Source: Scalesia atractyloides
Lineage: Eukaryota; Streptophyta; Magnoliopsida; Asterales; Asteraceae
NCBI GenBank assembly: GCA_947069175.1
Contig: CAMTDV010000012.1
Coordinates: forward strand, 38,658,341 to 38,722,340
Direction: 5' to 3'
Length of the DNA stretch: 64,000 nt
Shown here: positions 58,606 through 64,000 of the stretch, one piece after another
Layout of the letters: the number at the start of each line of letters is the position of its first letter
How positions within the stretch are numbered: position 1 is the stretch's first letter
Notes under the pieces: generated by a model
What the model saw: the letters and a program-made list of their open reading frames with translations, nothing else
Database searches by the model: none
What the model was told of the DNA's origin: nothing
Made by a program: the position numbers and the translations under genes

Positions 58606-60410
58606 TTTTATGTTTTTCTTTATCACATAGAACCAATCATAACTTAAGGATAAAGCCAATGGGAATTTGACAAGAATATGGTGGATACGCCGCTGGTACT
58701 TCCTATATATAAGTATTCTTGCCAAAGGATCGGAGGCATTATCTGGCGGTTATGAGAGATTCCATGTGTAAACTGTTTGAGTAATTATTGTTTATTATTT
58801 TCAGTACATGCAATTTCATAGGCCACCGCTCCCCATTACATTATGAGCGTTGAGCATGTTCCCCATTTCATTATGAGCGTGAACCCGGCGTGCCCACATA
58901 CGATCGGCTCCGTTTGATTGAGCCTTGATCGCACCGACATTTTTCATTTTCAGTACATGCAATACGATCGGCTCCGTTTGATTGAGCCTTGATCGCACAG
59001 ACATTTTTCATTATCAGTATCTTGTGGTTGTTCTGTTTGTTGTAGAGTCACATAGAACTAATCATAACTTGTGGATAAAGTCGATGAAAATTTGACAAGA
59101 ATATGGTGGATACGCCGCTGGTACTTCCTATATATAAGTATTCTTGTCAAAGGATCGGAGGCATTATCAGGCGGTTATGAGAGGTTCCATGTATTAACTG
59201 TTGTGTGATTATTGTTTAGATTAAATTTATTATTTTCAGTACATGCAATACGATCGGCTCCGTTTGATTGAGCCTTGATCGCACAGACATTTTTCATTTT
59301 CAGTACATGCAATACGATCGGCTCCGTTTGATTGAGCCTTGATCGCACAGACATTTTTCATTATCAGTATCTTGTGATTGTTGTGTTTATTGTAGAGTCA
59401 CATAGAACTAATCATAACTTGTGGATAAAGTCGATGAAAACTTGACAAGAATATGGTGGATACGCCGCTGGTACTTCCTATATATAAGTATTCTTGTCAA
59501 AAGATCGGAGGCATTATCAGGCGGTTATGAGAGGTTCCATGTATAAACTGTTGTGTGATTATTGTTTAGATTAAATTTATTATTTTCAGTACATGCAATA
59601 CGATCGGCTCCGTTTGATTGAGCCTTGATCGCACAGACATTTTTCATTTTCAGTACATGCAATACGATCGGCTCCGTTTGATTGAGCCTTGATCGCACAG
59701 ACATTTTTCATTTTCAGTATCTTGTGTTGTTGTATTGGTTGTAGAGTCACATAGGACTAATCATAATTCACTAATAAAACCAATGAAAATTTGACGAGAA
59801 TATGGTGGATACGCCGCTGGTACTTCCTATATATAAGTATTCTTGTCAAAGGATCAGAGGCATTGTCAGGCGGTTATGAGAAGTTCTATGTAGGATTTAG
59901 TAGTTTCTTGGTAACTAATCATAACTTGCGGATAAAACCAACGAAAATTTGGCAAGAATATGGTGGATACGCCGCTGGTACTTCCTATATATAAGTATTC
60001 TTGCCAAAGGATCAGAGGCATTATCAGGCGGTTATGAGAAGTTCCATGTAGGATTTAGTATTGCCTTGGTTGAAATTTGTGTTACATTCATATCATCTCG
60101 CCATTTAAAGAAATTGGACTGTGTTCTATTTCTACATAAACTAACCTCTCCATCATAACAAACGAGAGAGGAACTGTCACCATTCAAACCTATATGCTAT
60201 CAGAATGTGGATTCAAATATTGGTTGTTGTGTTATTTATGTTCTAGAGTTACATCATAGGACCAATCATAACTTACTGATAAAACCAATGAAAATTTGAC
60301 AAGAATATGGTGGATACGCCGCTGGTACTTCCTATATATAAGTGTTCTTGTCAAAGGATCAGAGGTATTGTTAGATGGTTATGAGAAGTTCCATGTAGGT
60401 TGTAGTATTA
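58606..60410 (+). repeat. Hairpin repeat region of element H
   Basis: Six large hairpin units (arms TTGACAAGAATA and TATTCTTGTCAA) near 58667, 59091, 59442, 59793, 59949 and 60296, interleaved with six GGCTC/GAGCC hairpins (58903-59690). At 58810-58900 lies the CTCCCC / CATTATGAG block shared with the LTR of D. Short frames reading WWIRRWYFLYIS are translations of the hairpin, not proteins. Confidence 0.9.
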
Positions 60411-60703
60411 GAAGTTTTGCTTTAGGATATAACCATATCCTTCCAAACATATCCAAACTCTTATGCATGATATCATATTTAGCGAATCAACTCTGCTTAT
60501 CAATATTTTTACAGTAGGCAACAAAAAGCGATTCCGGTAATAGGGTACTTAACCCTTACAAGGGACGTTACCGCCTCAAACAAAAATTTAAACTCTTACT
60601 CTTCTTCTAAGTATGTAACTGTCAAACTAAACACCATCATTCTTTTAGTCAAATATATCACTACTTAAATTTCGGGACGAAATTTCTAAAAAGCAGGGGA
60701 TAC
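60411..60703 (+). other. 3' spacer, palindrome and polypurine tract of element H
   Basis: AAATTTCG-GGA-CGAAATTT inverted repeat then AAAAAGCAGGGGATAC directly before the LTR. Confidence 0.85.
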
Positions 60704-63333
60704 TGTAACATCCGTCAAAAACGGATTTTACCAAACCCGCTCCGTTTATTAACCGAACAATCAGTTTAAAATTTCGTGGACGTATTTAATGCCCAAGTTA
60801 ATTTTAAACGATACATAATTAATTATTATATTGGAATAAATAATTTGTTTTTGAAAAATTGTTAAAAATAATGAAATAAAAATATAATGTTGCTGCCGGG
60901 TTTCGAACCCGGGTCAGCCAGCGATTCAAGCAAAGATTTAACACTCAGCCGTTCAACCACTGCGCCACTAGTGTTTCTTGTGAATTAATGGAAACAATTA
61001 ATTCATATCATGATTATCGAATTCAAAATCGGCGCGCCCAAATTTCAGTCGTCGGAAATCCCGACTAACTCGCCAAGAATTTACGATTTCTTCAGTTATA
61101 ACGTAAACCTTAATCACTACATCGGTTATAACCGACGCCTGAGTCCGCGACACAAGTTATAACCGCCGGAAAGTTTCTAACCGACGAATCAAGTCGGAAA
61201 TCGGACCAAATTCATCGATGACCTGCCTTATAAATACCCCCTCAAACCTCTGCAAACTTTTTCGCTCAAAACCGCACCTTTACCCGACGAAAACTCACTC
61301 GCCGGAAAAGTTCTGCACATCGTCGGAAAACCGAACCCTTCACTTCTGAGCCTTACTGAACCCCCAGAGCTTATACCGAAGTCACCCACATCCATTTCAA
61401 GCTTGCTGAAGACTCTCTGCCGCAGGACACACGTCGCCGGAAGTTTCTGCTGTCACCGGAGTTTCGCCGGAGAAACAGAGGAGTCCAGTCGGTATACCTT
61501 ACGCTTAAATCTTTCATTCTTTTTATATATCTCACCTGTAATTAACCTCAAAACACTAAAGAACATGATTAAAACATCGAACCAGTCGGACTTCCGATTC
61601 TGGTTAAATTCAACGAAGAAGACGAAGTTTCAGTTGTGTATATGTATAATTAAAATCAAGTTATAACTCGGGTTAGACACACAGTCCAGCGGTGGACTGT
61701 GTGCACATTAAACACACTTACGTCTCGAGTTCGAATCTTGTTCCGCGCACCTTCGCCCTAATAAAAATGTTCTTTTTTTTTTAACCGAACCGGAGTCAAG
61801 GCGCAAGATGTTAAGTTTAATAAAAACGGGAATAATAACCAAGATAGACACACAGTCCAGTGGTGGACTGTGTGCGCATTTAAAACACAGGTCACGAGTT
61901 CGAGTCCGGACTACCGCACCGGTCCGGACAATTATCAAACTTTTTATTTAAGTCAGAAATGAAAATACTTAGTTTGTATTTAAGTATAATAAAAATCAGT
62001 TTATTTAACAAGTTGGACACACAGTCCAGCGGTGGACTGTGTGTTAACTCAACCCACAGGTCCCGGGTTCGAGACCTGTGGAGCGCACCGGTCCGACGCA
62101 TTAAATCGTTTTTAAAAATAAATGATTTTCAGTTTAATCTAATTAGCATATAAATATAATTAAAAACAAAAATATTTCGGGTTAGACACGTAGCTCAGTT
62201 GGTAGAGCTGCGTGCACGCGTACGGGAGGTCTCGGGTTCGAGCCTCACTCAGCGCACACAAACACGCATACGAACCGGTCAACAGTCAAAGTCAACGGTC
62301 AACGGTCAAAAAAATCAACATTTTTTTATTATTTTTATTTATTTATTTTATTTAAAAATCAATTAAAAATACTTAAAATAACATTTTTAAGGTTAGAAAA
62401 TAGCCTTAAACTCACAAAAATACACCCAACAATCCTACTAAAAGGGATTAATAAAACCCGTTTACTTACCGAAACATTATGCCATTATCTAGGTTAATTT
62501 CACTCGTGGTTAAAACCACTTCGCGTACATTCAACATCATCAACCGAACGCACCCACTGTGAGTGAATCTTACAACTCCCCCTTTTTAATTACACGTTTT
62601 GGGGTGTGTCATGTGTCACAAAATAATTAACTCGTTTATTTAAACTTGTGCCATACCATATTGTGATCTAAACTTAGATTGTTTATATTGTTGTGGTTAT
62701 GTATTTCATTTTGTCAACTTATATGAAAGTCATTCATTAAGCCCATCAGTTCCTCGTGGGAGACGAGTTGAGCAACGCGTGCCTCAAAACAAATCCATTA
62801 TTGTTCATGTGTGTATTATTGAGTTTATATTGTTTGTAGTTATGTATTTCATATTGTCAAGTTTATGCAATTCATTCATTAGGCCCATCAGTTCCTCGTG
62901 AGAGACGAGTTGAGCAACGCGTGCCTCTAAACGATCCATTATTGTTCATGTGTGTATTGTTTAATATTAAATTGATTGGTGAATAAGTTTACATCTATTT
63001 TTACTCATGTGTGGTTGTGCACTCTATTTTATAATCAATTAAATAAACTTGTTCAAATGTTTTCCATATGATTCACTCGCCAACTTTTTGTTGATCCAAA
63101 AACCCTTTTTACACATGATACAGGTGAGCAGGATGAAGCAAGGAAAACATAGGAAATGCCTTAGAAGAAAACAAAGAAGCTTAGATTGATGTTTAGGTCA
63201 TGATGTAATTATGATTGTAAATTTCCATTAAATTGTATTAATGAATATGAAACGTAAAAATAAATGTCATGAGCTTTGATGATAACCCAATCATTCCCCG
63301 ATCACCTTTTCCGCTGCGGGTCAGGGTGTGACA
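60704..63333 (+). repeat. 3' LTR of element H (2630 bp)
   Basis: Same organisation as the 5' LTR: antisense module 60892-60968, sense modules 61669-61751, 61841-61920, 62012-62089 and 62179-62257. Ends GGTCAGGGTGTGACA. Confidence 0.95.
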
Positions 63334-64000
63334 ACATATAGCACAACAGCTCCGTTTCGGGGCAGACGTGTTTTGTGAGCAGTATGGAGGTCGATTACTC
63401 AGTAGAATTGAGTGAAATCGGTGGGGATTATTTTGGATTAGATAAAACTTTACTACAGAAATAGAATCACTCAAAAAGGCAAAGAAATGAGTGAGATATG
63501 GCCTTGCAAAGTTGGGTATATGAATCTGCCAAAACCGGGAATGAAGAACACAAGGCAATTTGAAACAAAACTCATGATCTTTTGATCATGTTTGAGGAAT
63601 CCGAATTTCTTCAAGAGAGACGAGTGTTTTGATGCAGGTTTTAGAGAGAGAGAGAGAGATGTTTGTGTTATATCAAATGCGAAGGAAGTAGTGTATGAAT
63701 GATACAATGTCTTGCAAAGACATAATCATTACAAACATGTTCCCAAGACCATGCAAAATTAAATTACAAACCAAAGCAAAGAAAAACAAGATATGGGCTG
63801 CCATATCTCGAATGAATTTGTTGGGCCCCTAGCTAAAAGGATTACACATTAAAGTTGCATTTTGGGCTAAGGGTGTAGGAGTGGGCTTCCTAGAGCCTTA
63901 TGGGCCTAGGGTTGTAATTAGTGGGCATTGAGATTAGTATAAATACATGTGTTTGGGTTCGGGTTTAGGTTGCTTGTTAATTTTTATTCACATTAAAGCT
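63334..64000. other. Right flank of element H, possible LTR or leader
   Basis: (GA)n run at 63640-63659 and a TATAAATAC TATA-like box near 63940 followed by CT/GT-rich sequence, suggesting another LTR or promoter running off the window. No coding region supported. Confidence 0.35.

Larger units (their letters stand above)
53809..63333 (+). mobile_element. Element H: complete gag-only LTR retrotransposon (9525 bp)
   Basis: LTRs 53809-56438 and 60704-63333 (both 2630 bp, with about a dozen visible differences), primer-binding site 56442, leader, intact gag (57220-58605), hairpin repeat arrays (58620-60400), polypurine tract (60688-60703). TSD ACATA at 53804-53808 and 63334-63338. No pol. Same type as element A; both have the same replacement of pol by repeats, so they form a family and not chance deletions. 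Confidence 0.96.

Overview
The window is repeat-dense nuclear DNA from a flowering plant. Evidence: Ty3/gypsy LTR retrotransposons primed by initiator-Met tRNA, nested insertions, and one intact six-exon isopentenyl-diphosphate isomerase gene with plant introns. An Asteraceae-type dicot is plausible but is only inference; nothing here proves the family.

Layout. 1-6845: a gag-only LTR element (A, + strand) whose 5' LTR is cut by the window edge. 6846-10429: remnant of an older LTR interrupted by a minus-strand solo LTR (B, 7692-10243, target-site duplication TTTTT). 10430-14750: non-coding DNA with two oppositely oriented arrays of a palindrome like TTTACACATGTGTAAA, AT microsatellites and an enolase pseudogene exon. 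15050-19150: IDI gene with MITE-like repeats. 19655-20985: inverted-repeat element. 21900-22295: small MITE-like element. 22380-24003: degenerate gag-like sequence. 24004-27939: 5'-truncated, inactivated pol fragment plus 3' LTR (C). 27940-30756: old LTR debris. 30757-49228: degenerate Tat-lineage element (E, minus strand, with the extra archaeal-type RNase H), split by a full-length gag-pol element (D, 30918-41807, TSD TGAAA) and by a solo LTR (F, 46612-49016, TSD TCCCT). 49229-53808: further LTR-like DNA. 53809-63333: complete gag-only element (H, TSD ACATA, two 2630-bp LTRs). 63334-64000: flank.

Main observation. A, B, C, D and H are related elements whose 2.2-2.7 kb LTRs share one unusual plan: one antisense tRNA-like module (A box/B box) near the LTR start, a TATA box, a GCCGGA-rich leader, a possible 5' splice site, three or four sense tRNA-like modules about 170 bp apart, TTGAC (W-box) clusters, short hairpin repeats, and a strongly conserved possible 3' splice site (GATACAG before GTGAAC). 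In A and H, pol has been replaced by tandem repeats that each encode a stem-loop. The stems stay paired among divergent copies through compensatory base changes, which argues for selected structure. One of these hairpins also lies inside the LTRs of C and D, so modules have moved between LTRs and internal regions. Gag stays open in A and H, and a leader block of about 180 nt is nearly identical in A, D and H. This fits a partnership in which Gag and packaging signals are maintained while polymerase is supplied in trans. D could represent the donor lineage, but this D copy carries two nonsense codons and a frameshift.
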